A DNA stretch of 64,000 nt. Origin: Verticillium longisporum. Taxonomy: Eukaryota > Ascomycota > Sordariomycetes > Glomerellales > Plectosphaerellaceae. This document shows positions 38,367 through 50,300 of this stretch, piece after piece (the first letter of the stretch is position 1; every line of letters begins with the position of its first letter). Both the position numbers and the translations under genes were made by a program. The notes beneath the pieces were generated by a model. The model saw nothing but the letters and a program-made list of their open reading frames with translations. It had not been told where the DNA came from and ran no database searches. The stretch covers positions 1,736,001-1,800,000 of the forward strand of contig JAETXT010000001.1 in the NCBI GenBank assembly GCA_019188255.1, read 5' to 3'.

Positions 38367-40259
38367 AAGGGCGCGGACTTCAGCACAATGATGCCAAGTG
38401 GCAGTCCAGCGTGAGGCACCTGTGAGGGCTATCTTGGTAACTCCAGGACACACACCACGCCTCGCCGCTGGCCCCGTGACTCTATATCACGGAGCCCCGA
38501 CCTCCGCTCCGACCACGGCCCGGTTGTGGAGCCCGCAGCGCCGTACGCCCCGGCATAGCAAAATGCCAACAAGCACAAACTCATCGCAAAGACGCAAACA
38601 GACGCAATAAAACTGATCATATAGTATTCAGTATTGCTTGGACGAAACAAGTCAACCCCTTCTATTGTTGTCGACGCTGAGCTAATCAGCATTCCACATA
38701 TGCCAGCCCCCTCCCACCTTTGTTTGCCATGAACACACTAAGTATGAGCAGCATCATCATTCCTACCTTTGCCAACCCGCATCCGTCAACACCAACCTCC
38801 CGTTCCACGCATCTATCGGCGAGACTGTTCCGATCCCCAGCCCTGTCAAAGAGCAATACAACCGTTCCATGGGCACGAAGAAAAGATACATCCCCAGCCC
38901 CCCGCGCCAACTGTGCTCACTGTGCACGCCAGAGCCGTTGCCCCTCCCCCATATCACCATCTGGGCCTCCCCAGGTCCTCTAGGGCTCGCAGGATCCAAG
39001 CTTCTCGGACATCCGACGCGTGGCCCAGGCCACAGCTCGCGTCCCGACCAGCTCGATGCGGCTTTCCGCCCTGACAGGTTCGCGTGGTTCCCTATTGTCC
39101 AGCGCAGCCTCTAGACCCAGCTGTTCGGTCGGCGCAAAGAGCGAAGACCTCGAGAACAAGGCGAGCGGGAACTGAACAAGGAAACGTGATCGAGTGGGGT
39201 GAAAGCTGCCCCGAGGGAGTATTGAAGATGGGGGCGGCGGCAAAACTCTAAAAGCGCTTGTCTTTGAGAGGGGGGATCCAGCCCCCCCAGCCGGCGAGCG
39301 CCGCTGGTCGATCATCTGCGGATGGGGGATGGGCTTCCCGTGCGATAGAGGGGAAAATCCAGGTGGTCGGGACCCTTTGGGAGGCGTCTTTCAAGTCAGG
39401 CCCCAGGTCCCCCCCTCCCGAGTGAGCTGGTTGCGCCGGATCCGGCACATGTGGTGCTGAAGATGGTTGGCCGAGGGAGGGCGGTGGCGGCCTGGAACGT
39501 GGACGCGGCTTCTTTGAGGCTGATGGGGTCAGTACATGCCCGAAGTGGTAGGGCGACCATTTTCCTCCCCTTTGTTCCCCTTGGCTGGCGATCGTTCGTC
39601 AATAGCGGATAGCGTCAAACCAACCCGACATCGCTTCGCAGCCTCCCAAATGGTCAAGAACAGTGACCATAGGGCATGGCCTGGAGGCTAGAGAAGTCGA
39701 GATGAGTTTGGTGTGGGAGTGGCTGCTCCCCTCGGCTGCCTGTCGAACCACGTTCGTCAAGTGGTCGGTCTCGCCGCGGAGGCATCATCCGGACTGCAAA
39801 GGCATCCCTTGATGGGTGTGGGGGATTGACGTTGCGGCACGACTGCGAAGCAAGTGCTTCAGGTTCTGCTGCTCGCCAGAGTGACATCTTGACAGGTCCA
39901 TTTAGTAGTTGAGTGGCTGTGATATTACGGCGTGTTTGACGACGCCTGGATATCACACATGTTGTGGGCAACAGGCTTGTCTTGCGGCTCTTGTGACATT
40001 CTCTCATTGGTCGCCATGACCGCCGGTGTAATAGGTATGGTGCTACCAGTACGAATATCACATACTCGTTTTCCCGGTCACAATAGAGAAGAACCGCAGC
40101 CACTTGATTGATGATGTCTGACGAAGATACTATTGAGTCTCCAAGGTTGTCTTTTGTTTCAGAGGGTGTGGAGATACTTGGCTTGTTATTAAATGTGCAA
40201 TCACGGGCATGTAATATGAGACCAAGATCAACGAAAAAACAACGCCTAGACCAGGTGCA

Positions 40260-41680
40260 ATAACCATCTGTCATAACATATTAAAGTCATTCAACCCAAA
40301 TACGAGCTATTTAGCACGGTGGTTTATTGTATCCTGCAGCCAAGGTTTCATATATGCCGTCGAAGCCATGTCGTCCTCGTCAAGGCCGCTGTTAGGAGTC
40401 GCAGAACGCACCCCAGCCGAACGAAGACATGGCCTTCCTACTGACAGCTACTATATTCACTCGTGCTTAATGAGAGACCCTCGACACTATTGAGAGTGGG
40501 GCATCTTAACAGGCCGGCTTCACTCCGGTGACAAACGCACATCTACACAGCTCGTGTCCAACCTCAAAAAAATAGGTTGGAATCCCCAAAAACATACAAC
40601 ACCGAGGATTCGCTGGTGGTCACCCACCCAACTACTGGTTCGGCCCTTACTGGTTTATCGATGGGAGAGCGGACGGGATCCCGAGCTTTCCAGTAGGTAT
40701 GGTCGTATGTGCTAGGAGACACAGTTTCTGTGGTATATCAAGAGTGAGTGACGCTCCCTAGACTATCAAGAGTCCAGGCGGAGGCAGAGCCAGGACAACA
40801 AAGTAAACGAACCAAGGGTTGTCTCTTTATTCCATGTTGAATTCAAATGATTTGCGTACCAAGCTGTTTGGATACTTTGTCATGCCTGGATGAGGTAGTA
40901 TGGCACAGCAATGCAGCCTGGTGTATGATCTGAATAACCTTGGACAATGCATGCTTAAATTGTCCGGGATCGGATTTTTCTTGGATTGAGAAATGAGTCA
41001 CTCTGCTAGAGCTCAGATACACATATATAATGCTTGCACAGGCTTGCGTAGTTACGTGGTCGTGTTGAGCATGGAGATAAGATGGCAGCCGCCATCGGCA
41101 GAGTGCGCAGTATGTTGTTATGTATCATGTCAATGACTGGACATCTGAGACCGAATTTCAAACGTAAACAAAGTATCGGCATGTCTTAAAGAGAAATTAT
41201 TTAGTTCGTCGCGATTTCTTCATGTACACACTCGTAGCAAAGCAAAATATGACCGCAGGCATCATGCCAAGCATGCCCAGACAAGCCTCAGCTCGGAGCA
41301 TTGTCATACAAACCAGACTCTCACTCACAAAATCCTGGACAGCAGAGTATTTCCATTCCAATATCAAGCCCGGAGCCATGTATAAGATGTCACCCTTTCG
41401 GCTGCGGTGCATAGCAACCTAGACTGGTCAGTAGCCTGTCTGGTCCAGGACGATATCCAAGGAGGGGGAGTGACCTAAAGGCCTTGTGCTTGTTAATTTA
41501 GGCACTCAATCAGTTCAACTGCCTATTTAGATAGATCTGGGGTAAGGCCTGAGTGTTCCCATAGATTAAACAATAACATCTGTTGTGCTGCATCAAACAA
41601 TCAGTCATTCAAGCCCCCAAAACACCGATGTCAGTAATCGACCGCGAAGCATATCCTCTAAACAAAAGCTCACCTCTCAC
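40260..41680. other. AT-richer island around the 5S gene
   Basis: Sequence on both sides of the 5S gene is clearly richer in A and T than the surrounding 15 kb, and it lacks open frames with codon bias. No transposon end, terminal repeat or target-site duplication was found. It could be an old mutated element or just unconstrained DNA. Confidence 0.3.
40592..40710 (-). rRNA. 5S ribosomal RNA gene (dispersed copy)
   Basis: The reverse complement begins ACATACGACCATACC and runs through GCTCGGGATCCCGTCCGCTC, CCCATCGATAA, AGGGCC, AGTAGTTGGGTGGGTGACC and ACCAGCGAATCC to GGTGTTGTATGTT, matching the fungal 5S rRNA consensus over its whole 119 bases, including the internal control region. The ends pair (ACATACGACC with the terminal GTTGTATGT). 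A T5 run at 40592-40588 is the expected polymerase III terminator. Differences from a Neurospora-type copy cluster in one helix (CCTACTGG and CCAGTAAGGG instead of CCCACTGG and CCAGTGAGGG) and leave it pairable through a U-G pair, so it may be functional. A mildly mutated pseudogene is possible. Single dispersed 5S genes are normal in filamentous ascomycetes. Confidence 0.93.
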
Positions 41681-42560
41681 CCTGCTCAACCTATGTTGCG
41701 TACCCTTATACAAACTACAGGCTTTCGCATAATGGGCCAGGGTTGTATTCAAGCACCCGGAACGCGATGCCGCAACCTACGCGGGCAACGCTCAAGAATA
41801 CCATATAACTACCTAGCCCATCGCAGACCCGTATTCCTGGAAGTATGCGATTTCCGACCTCATGACTGCGCAGACGCATGCGAACAAGGGTCCTAAGTCT
41901 ACGATGTGACATTGGCGACCCAATATCACGGCACCAACACGCCATGCGTGACCACCTGAACGTACACCACATATAGACACACCAGCCAAGTGAAGTACAG
42001 AAAAATGGATTACTATCATTCACGGCGTCACCCGCTACAACTTCTACCACAACAAGACAAAGACAAAAGTTATTACAAAGGCTTTACCAAAAAAGGGGGT
42101 TCCCATGCAGGGCGCAGGCCTCCCAAAAAAAGCCCAGGCTTGCTGCTCTGCTCCAGGGATCTCCCCCTTCTTCTACGCCCTCTTCGTGACGTGTAATCTT
42201 GCCTGCCTGCCAGCCCAAAGACCTCCCCTCCTTGCCGTCCTGTTCGCCTAAGGTACACAAACATATACAAAGGTCGTCAGCTGCCCGCGTCGTCATCAGG
42301 ACCGTACACGCTCGACATGAGCCAAACGGCCGCCCACCCCCTCTCCATAAACTGTTTTGTTCCAGGCCATTGAATTGAGTTGGTCGGTCGTGTTTGACAG
42401 CTCGCAACTGTTCAGAAAGAGTTTGCGGGCTGGACCAATTCCCAATTGGAGATCCGAGTCCATGACCCAGTCCCAGGGCTGTCGTCACATGGCGCTGCAC
42501 CTCCCCATGATCACATACGCCGAAATTGAGGCATAGCACCGGAATCTCGAAGCAATACGC

Positions 42561-43813
42561 TTACGCCTTGCGCGAGCGGGGAGTGCCACCGCTGGCCTTG
42601 GCGCCAGTGGTCGAGGCAGAGCCGTTGACGACCTTGCTGGGCGAGCCAATGTTATGAGGGTCGGGAAGGGGCGCCTGGGACATGCGACGCAGGGACTTGC
42701 GGGTGGTGGTCTTCTTGCCGTCCTTCTTGTAGGTGGCGGCGTAGAAGGAGACCAAGAGCACGAGGGAGGAGCTGAGAGTTCCGATACCAGCAAAGGCAGC
42801 GAACTCCTCTCCGGCGCAGTTGCCGGCGTTGGGCATCCAGGGAAGTAGGTCGAGGTGAAGTAGGTGTACGAGGCGAAGTAGACGAAGCCTGGCGCAACAG
42901 TCAGCATGGCGATACTTTTTGTGGCCACGAGGTTTGCACATACCGAGATCAATGATGAACTGGATGATCTGGAGACGAGTGACCCACTCCTTCCACCAGA
43001 TACGGACGCCACGGGCGCTCTGGAAGTAGTACCAGTACATGACGACGTGGACGGTCAGGTTCAGGGTGATGGGGACCCAAGAGACGGCGGTAGAGCCGAT
43101 GAGCTGGGTGTAGCACAGGAAGGCGGTCGCGCCGTGGTGGTAGCAGTGGAGGAAGGCTGTGAGCCGGTTAGTGACGGGATCGACGTGTCTCACATGGCAG
43201 CGGCAAATAAGGGGCAGCTGCACATACTCAGGGGCTTCTTCTTGAGGAAAAGGAAGCATGTGTCGAGGAGCTCGAGATACTTGGTCAGGTAGTTCAACTG
43301 GGGAAGAGATTACGTGTCAGCGCATGCACCCAGTTGTAAAACAAAGTCGGCCGACGACGCCGGCCGACGCTGGACGATTTGTAGACGTACGTAGTAGAGA
43401 ACAACGAGAGGCTGAGTCCAGCCACCTTCCTTGTCGCAAATGGCGTGGAAGACGCCACCGCGAACGACGGTGGGCAGGAGCTGCTCGACGAAGAGGACCA
43501 GAAGTATGCCGGAGATGGCGGTAAGATAAAAGTTGTGGATCAGGAAGAGCGTCTTGAGCTTGAAAGGCTCGCGGTTGCGCATCCACTCACGGCCACCGAA
43601 GATGATGGTGTAGTAGATGACGATGAAGATGAGGGTCTCCTTGAGGGTGGACATGGGAGTGTCACCCTGCTTGAAGCGGAACTCGCTGGTGGGATAACCT
43701 ACGACGGCGGTCCATGCCTTGTCGAAGATGGGCCACAGCTCGATGCCGAAGGGACGGTCGATGGTGGGGAGCGGGAGCTGCTCGTAAAAGGTGGTGGGAG
43801 TAACAGACGCCAT
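42561..43813 (-). CDS. ELO-family very-long-chain fatty acid elongase, with one-base deletion
   Basis: ER membrane condensing enzyme (Elo2/Elo3-like) that extends acyl-CoAs for sphingolipid synthesis. Exons (minus) 43813-43391, 43297-43228, 43156-42944, 42888-42561, all GT-AG. Conserved ELO features are present: LKETLIFIVIYY and NFYLTAISGILL membrane segments, LELLDTCFLFLKKKPL, the catalytic histidine box H168-C-Y-H-H172, WVPITLNLTVHVVMYWYY, WWKEWVTRLQIIQF and FVYFASYTYF. The tail is Lys/Arg-rich (SRKA end). Odd: after TSTYFP the frame slips. TTCCCTGGATGCCC should read F-P-W-M-P-N, so one C is missing in the CCC run (G run at 42840-42842 on the plus strand); the -1 frame then continues NAGNCAGEEFAAF to the normal end. 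Restored length is 344 residues. Elo2 versus Elo3 specificity cannot be told from the sequence. Confidence 0.92.
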
Positions 43814-45584
43814 TGTGAGGGATGGAGGAACGGGGGCGCGAGTGGCCGAGGTTGGTATATGTGGTCTTGTGAGTTGTCGGGATGGAGCGCGACGAGACGC
43901 GTTTTATGTCCACGACCAGACGGAAAGTATGCGGGATTGCGCAAAGGCCAGAGGCGTAGGCGCGGGAAAGAACAAGGCGAACCCTAAGGAGTGACGAGAA
44001 GGAAGAGACAAAGTGTGTCCGCAACGAGCCCAAAGGACGGAGTCGATACGGAGAGGAAAAGGGGGGGAGAGGGAGGAAGGGAGTGAAAGGGAAGAAGGTT
44101 AAGTGGGATGAAGAGGGAAGGGGATCGTGGAGAGAAAAAGGCATCTGGCGATCGAAAAGGGGACGTGGACGGGATTTTTCCAGAAAGCCAATCCCAAGCC
44201 CGACCAATGGTTCACCCGCCCGTTGTCGGCGGCGGCCGCCGCGGCGGGGGGCAACCGGCGGCCAAGCCGGCCCTCCCCCAAAAGACGTGCTTGTACTTGG
44301 TACTTGGGTCTTGGGGGCTCCTTGGGAATGGGGTTGACCAGGCCCAAGCAGGAAATGAGCTATACTTCTGCATGTGATGAGCTTGTCGAGGCCCTCTGGC
44401 CAATGGGACATCGGAGGATTGGTCGCTCGCCTGGGTCGCTGCTGAGGGGCTCATCAGCAGCACGTGACCTGCCACCTCGGCGGCCGGCGGCGAAAGCAGT
44501 GCTACAAGTACTCGGTACTTTCTGTCTGCCCGACTGTACTGCAATCTCCGTGTCTTCATGTGCGACGGCAGGACGACGTCAGCGCGCGCGATACAGGGGG
44601 CTCGCTTGGGGAAAACAGCCTCGGTCGGTCAACAAAGAGCATTGGAGCATTGGAGTTGGAGCATTTGGGTTTTCCTCCTCCTGCAGAGCTGAAGTACACG
44701 TTAAATAGCACGGTACCGCGGAACGTCCCAGCAGTCCTCATAGCCCATCAATTACATCGTGTCCAGTCCCGAGAGGTCCGGGCGGGGAGGTCAAAAAGGA
44801 GGAGCCAAAACGGAGGAGCCAAAATGGAGAAGATAAACAGGAGTGACGGAGGGTTTGTCCTCGACAATGTCTTCAATTGGTCCCCAACAAACTGAACCCA
44901 AGGGCACGAAGCTGCAAACATCTTACACAAGCGGCTTGGCTTACTAAGACCAAAGACAACCAAACCAGCCCATACTGTCTGGTCAGTGTAGTCAGTGAGG
45001 CGACTGACCGCGCAGTGTGGCATGCATTTCGGGGCATTCATACGTGGCCGTCGGTGTCTGTCAGGGAATTGAGGGAGAGGTCGAGTCGAGTCAGGTCCGC
45101 TCTCACACTACAAGAGCGTACCTAGGTAAGGTACCTTTAAATGTACCTACCTACCTGAGGACAGCTGGTCACACCTGATTACTGATGCAGCGACTCCAGC
45201 TCCAGGGCTTGCACGTCAACTGCACTGTAGAGCATCCACTGCAAACCCCCTGGAAGCCCCCGAAGGACAGCTCCATCACGCTGACACGGCACTGTCTGGG
45301 GCAGAGCTCCCCGATGAGGGCAAGCGTAGATTAGTCATCCAATCAAAAGGCCGCAGAATCCAATCCTTTCCCCTGCACCCAAATACAATTGGCACCGACA
45401 TCATTCGATCCAACCAAAAGCTGACTCTGGTCCCCCGAGCCCGGCATCGTGGAACCTTACCTGAACGCAAAAAAACCGGAACAACTTCGATCCACCACCT
45501 ACCACTCCCAACCACAACGACCACCCATCACCACCACCACCACCATCTCTAATCACGACGACCACCGTCCCCCACACCGTCGCC
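43814..45584. promoter_or_regulatory. Divergent intergenic region, elongase/cox6
   Basis: 1.77 kb between divergent start codons. Pyrimidine-rich leaders are seen on both sides (minus strand at about 43850-44100; plus strand at about 45370-45580). A TACCTAGGTA-type motif lies at 45118-45157. Open frames such as 44127-44708 lack codon bias and motifs, and I regard them as noise. Confidence 0.4.
45118..45157. promoter_or_regulatory. TACCTAGGTA-type motif upstream of cox6
   Basis: Contains gtacctaggtaaggtacc and then tacctacctacctgagg. It lies about 430 bases upstream of the cox6 start. Same family as the motifs at 15.89, 21.93 and 51.79 kb. Confidence 0.4.
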
Positions 45585-46469
45585 ATGTCTGCCGCTCTCC
45601 TTCGCGTCGCTGCCCGCCGCGGCTTCTTCAACGCCAACCCCGTCGTCCGCTCCGCCCCCTCGCCGCTCGCGCTGCCGTCCTCCTCCCCATGGCTGCCGGC
45701 TCGGCCTCCCACTTCAGCACCGTCCCTGCCAGGCGCTCCGAGCACCAGGAGGAGACCTTTGAGGAGTTCTCTGCCAGGTACGCCGCATTTTCGCCCTCCT
45801 CTCGACGGTCAATTGGGCAGGCCGATGACTGCACTGTCGCGTTCAGTCTGCTGCGGCTCCTCGGCAAAGGAGCGTTTTTCTCTCCCTCGATGCCACCAGC
45901 AGACCATCGCGACAGCCGTCCTCTCAATTGACCGCGCCATCACCACAATGCACTCAAATTGCATCGAGCTTCCGCTGACCATTTTTCTACCGCCAGGTTC
46001 GAGAAGGAATTCGACGCCGTTAACGACGTTTTCGAGCTCCAGGTAAGAACGACCTCTCTCTCTCTCTCTCGCACCCGCCCAATCCCCAGTACCCCGGCCG
46101 GGGGGGTATAAAAGTGGTCTGATCACAGAAAGAAACACAACCACCACCCACGAGTCGACACATTCCCACCAACGACCTCCTCCAAAGAATGGAATGACGG
46201 CTAACGCGAAACCCCCAATCCTGCAGCGCAACCTCAACAACGCCTTCGCCTACGACCTCGTCCCCTCCCCCACAGTCGTCGCCGCCGCGTTAAAGGCGGC
46301 CCGCCGCGTCAACGACTTCGCCACCGCCGTCCGCGTCTTCGAGGGCGTCAAGGCCAAGGTCGAGAACAAGGGCCAGTACGAGCAGTACCTCGCCGAGCTC
46401 AAGCCCCTGAGGGAAGAGCTCGGCCTCTCCCTCAAGGAGGACATCTACCCCGAGCAGCAGCAGCAGTAA
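45585..46469 (+). CDS. COX6: Cytochrome c oxidase subunit VI (COX5A family), with one-base deletion
   Basis: Nuclear-encoded matrix-side subunit of respiratory complex IV. Exons 45585-45777, 45997-46042, 46227-46469 (GT-AG). The N-terminus MSAALLRVAARRGFFNANPVVRSA is a mitochondrial presequence. The mature part has EETFEEFSARFEKEFD, VNDVFELQRNLNNAF, YDLVPSPTVVAAALKAARRVND, AVRVFEGVKAKVENK and LKPLREELGL, the signature of the family. The tail is YPEQQQQ. Odd: between the presequence start and SASHFSTVPARR the frame slips by one. The run CCCCC at 45655-45659 probably lacks one C, which joins NPVVRSAPLAARAA to the rest. With that base the protein is 160 residues, as expected. An alternative is initiation at the in-frame Met 45689, which would leave only a short presequence. 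Intron 2 contains a CT microsatellite (46053-46070). Confidence 0.92.
46053..46070. repeat. CT dinucleotide repeat in cox6 intron 2
   Basis: Nine CT units shortly after the 5' splice site. A GC dinucleotide run also lies just after the stop codon (46474-46489). Confidence 0.85.
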
Positions 46470-47300
46470 ACGCCGCGCGCGCGCGCGCGTGCTTCGCTGC
46501 CTGCGTCTGTGAGGGCGCGTGTCGGCCGCGCCTCCTGGTCTTTTCTGCCGCTGCTCTCTCTCTCTAGGCTCGCTCAATGCGGTTGTTCTGAGGGGGTGCG
46601 ACAGGGGACTGGACCATCTGTATGGATGAGGTTCGAGTCTGGTGAGATGAGGTCAGCTGTCACGGGGGAGAGGGAGCTGTATGTGCGATCGTCTGAAGGG
46701 GGAATGCTTGTGTGACGGCTTTGTATATTCTACTACTAGAGGCTAAGACCAGAAACACGCCAGTTCGGGCTTGCCTGCGTCGTGTTGTGAACCTTTGGCT
46801 GATAGAAAAGAACGGGGAGTTATCTTTGCGCTCGACAATTGGGCCAACGCTGCCTGACTGTTAATCCCTGCCTTGTCTCGACACTGTCATGTCTGCGGAG
46901 CTTGACTGTGTCCTGTGACCATGCTGACCACAAATTTAGGATCCGGTGTCTGCAACGACACGAACCTGATCGACTGTGTCTGGGTTCCATGGACAGCATC
47001 TCACCACCATTGTGACTCAGACTGGAAAAACAATAGATAAGACTGACTGACTACCCTAGAACGCCCAGGACCACCGGTAAACCCGGCGAAGAATGCATGC
47101 TGTACCGTGCCTGGACCATGTATAGCTCCCTAGAAAATAACAAAACAGAAAGGAGATACTTCTGTCCACAATCTTTCGCGTGGTATCATAATACGAAGCT
47201 AGTTCGGAAGCTCTCGTCAAAACGGCACCGTCATGATCCGTTTCCTCTACTCAATAATGTTGCATCACAGGACGACAGCAACACGGCGTCCTTGCCTTAC
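46470..47300. other. Convergent intergenic region, cox6/chromodomain gene
   Basis: About 830 bases between convergent stops (if the chromodomain gene ends at 47301). Holds a GC repeat at 46474-46489 and otherwise unremarkable 3' UTR-like sequence; AT content rises from about 46700. Confidence 0.35.
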
Positions 47301-50300
47301 TCAAAGCCGGTCCCGTAAATGATTGAACCGCCCATTCGCCGCAGACGACGCCGCAAACAAGGGAGGCGGCGGCGGTGGCGCAGGCGTCTCGACGACGTGA
47401 GATGGCGACGTCCCTCTGCTACCCGGCGTAGCGCCTGCTGATGCACCGAGCGTGCTCAAGCCCCCGCGTCCATTACGCGGCGTCATGACGCCCATTCGCG
47501 GGCTCCGGGAACACTCGTCCCACGCGTTTCGCGTCGCCCATTCTTCAGCGACCTGAGCTCTTCGCGGGTGCGCTCGAGCTCTCGTTCGCGGTCCTTGGCG
47601 AGCGTCTGCGCCTCCACTACTAATCGCTGGAGATCTTTCTGGCTGCTGTCCGCGTTGATCTTCTGAACCTTGACGAGGCTGTCCGAGAACTGCGGCTAGA
47701 GCTGCGCAACCTGCACTCTAAGCTCCTTGTCCCCCAGCACGGTGACATTGACGTGCTGCCGCTCATCCTGGTATTGACCTCTCGCGAAGTCGAAGTCGCT
47801 TTCCTTGCTCTTCAACTTCTTCTCCAGAAGACGTATTTCTTCCCGCGCAGCACTGAGCTCCTTGCTCTTCTCGTCTAGCCCGGCGAGCACGCTGTCTTTG
47901 GACGCCGCTTGTTCCAGCCTCGCTTGGAGCGCAAGGATCGTGGCGTCCCGCTCCGCGAGACGCGCACGAACCGCCTGTTCTTGCTCGACGGCCTGGTTTC
48001 GCTCCTTCTCAAAGCCTGCACGTTCGCTCAGAGCAGCCATGTGCTGTTTCTGGATCACATTGGCTGTTGACTCGTGGCTCTTAATCTGTTTCGACATCCG
48101 CGTGATCTGCTTGCGAGTGATAGCCTCGAGCTCATCTTTATCCCTTAATTGGGATTCCAATTCAGTGTTCTGGAGAGAGTCAGTCAATGGTTCTTGTGAG
48201 CAGTGTGCTACAAACAACCCGTGCGTGGCCTACCTTCTGCGTGAGAGCCCCCCATGCCGCCCGAGTTAACATGACCTGCTCCTTGGCTGGATCTGGGTCA
48301 ATCAGTTCTCGGACTGTACTATCAAGTTCGGCGGGCGTCTGAGCCACTGATTGCGAGCGGCGCAAGCGTTTCGGTGACCCGACAGGTGGCCCATCGTGCT
48401 TGCGCTTGAGGGCAGAGATTTGACGGGCTTCGAGCTGGGATTGAGGTTGCGTCTGGCTTTTCTGCGCGTTATCGTAAAAGTCCAGGAGATCGCTGGGGAT
48501 CAACTCTGGTTCCCAATCAAATGCAAGATCGGGATCACGGAGGTGCTCTGCGAATTCCGCCACAACCCTCTCCACGTCTTGGTCGCCGTGATTGGCCAAA
48601 ACTGCTCGGCTCTGGAAAATAGAGATCAAGAGTGCGTTCTTGCGGTCAAGATCCCCGAAATCTGTTGGAATGACCACTTCAAAATGCTCGATTGAGTACG
48701 TGATGACCAGACTGATCACGACTGGCTTCTTGCTGGGCTCAGCTTGCTCCACCTGCTGCGAAGCTACAGATGCGGCGTAGGCAGAGTCATAGCCAATGAC
48801 AATATCGAAGGCGAGGGCGTCCACATCCTGTTCAGCATGGGCAAGCTGAACGACGAGCTCAGATTCCTCACGATCGCTGGGATTTATGGTGCCGATGATT
48901 GCTTGCAGGTACCCGAGCAGCTTCTGGCTTCGTGCGATGATCAGGACCTTCTTATCAGTGTAGGCTAGGCGTTCCAGAAGTCGGCCAACAAAGTAGAATT
49001 TACTATTCGTACCCATGGCATGCTTCTGTATATCGGTCGTATCAAGCTGACGAAGTTCATCGGCGCCAAGCGATGCTGGGTGGTCGCAAATATCGAACAG
49101 ATCACCAAAGAATCGGTCGATCTGGGCCGATAGTTGCGCATCTGGCGGAGTGCCCTCGTTGCTTTGCTGGTTGTTGAACGCTTCAATTTCACGCCGGTAT
49201 CGAAGAATGGTGTTGAGGTACACCTCTTTCATGTTCGCAGGAAGGGGTAAGGTCACCAAGTATTGACCCGAGACTGGGACCTCTGATGATGGTGAAGAAG
49301 TGATTTCGGGGTCTACAGCCTCGATAGACATCGTCGGAGGCTCGAGGGGGCCCTGCATCAGACTTTCGGGTTCTATCGTTCGACTAATTTCTGAGGGAGA
49401 AATGGTTGCCGGAAAGACCTCGGGTACAGGTTCGGGTTGAAGAAGGGCGCCAGACATGTCAGTCGATGTCGCGATCTCAAGATCGGATTCGTTGACGGCC
49501 CCCTGCAGCTCATCCATGACAGGCATCAGCGGAAGCGAAGCAGGTTCCGGCGCCGACAACAATATGTCGTTAGCAACTGGCACGGCACCTGGCAAGATCG
49601 TTTCAGTCTCTCCCGAATCCGTCATCTCCTGATTTACATCTTCGGCCGGGAGTTTGGTTCGATTGGAGGAGCTGATAAAGTCGAACAGGTCATTGACGTC
49701 CGGAAACTCGGATATAGGCGCCGAAGATTCCGCATTTTGCTGCCCCGCAGCCGCATCAAGAAGCAAAGCGACCGGGTCGTCTTCATCTGGCGCAACTCCG
49801 CTCATCTTGGAGGAATTAGCTGGTCGAGAGCTGGATGTTTCGGGGTCAGAGCAGATGGCCCTCCGCACGACTGAGTCTGGCACGACGTTATCGGGCGAAC
49901 TGCTGTCGCAGGTGACTTGGCTCACCGCAATGCTAGCCTGCGCCGGGTCGATTTGTGCCGCTTGCTCGGTAAGGACGTCCTGGCTCTGAGGAACTTCGAC
50001 AACCGTCAGCGCGTGTGAACCGGCAGATTCTAGTTGTTCCTGGGGTTGGGTCAAAGGCAAAGGTGCACCAGAGCTAGACTCAGGTACAACCTCTCGGGAA
50101 TCTAGCGTGGAGCTCGCAATCAACTCAAGATCGAAACCGAAATCTGGCTGCGAAAAGAACTTTGGGGATGCTGGTTTATGAGACTCTTCGACAAGTTCGT
50201 TCAGAGAGCTATGCTGTTCGTCGGCCTGTTCTCTCGTATCTTCGATGTCGGGCTGGTGCGAAGGAATTTCGGGGTCCAGTGTTCGCGAAGCGTCACCCGT

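Larger units (their letters stand above)
35077..42560. other. Gene desert of about 7.5 kb containing one 5S rRNA gene
   Basis: No convincing protein gene. Small frames lack codon bias or motifs. It contains a TGTC/TGCC tetranucleotide tract (about 35889-35917), a poly-C run (about 36090-36102), a GGGGAGATT triplet-like duplication near 37805-37830, the 23-bp duplication at 38321-38366 and the 5S rRNA gene at 40592-40710. From about 40260 to 41680 the DNA is visibly AT-richer than its surroundings. The last part (about 42000-42560) should hold the ELO 3' UTR. Confidence 0.45.

Noticed and set aside
40260..41680. Possible RIP-mutated transposon
   Set aside because: AT-richer but without terminal repeats, target duplication or any residual transposase or reverse transcriptase similarity that I can see.
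44127..44708. 193-codon frame between the elongase and cox6
   Set aside because: Lies in the divergent promoter region; composition looks like translated non-coding DNA.
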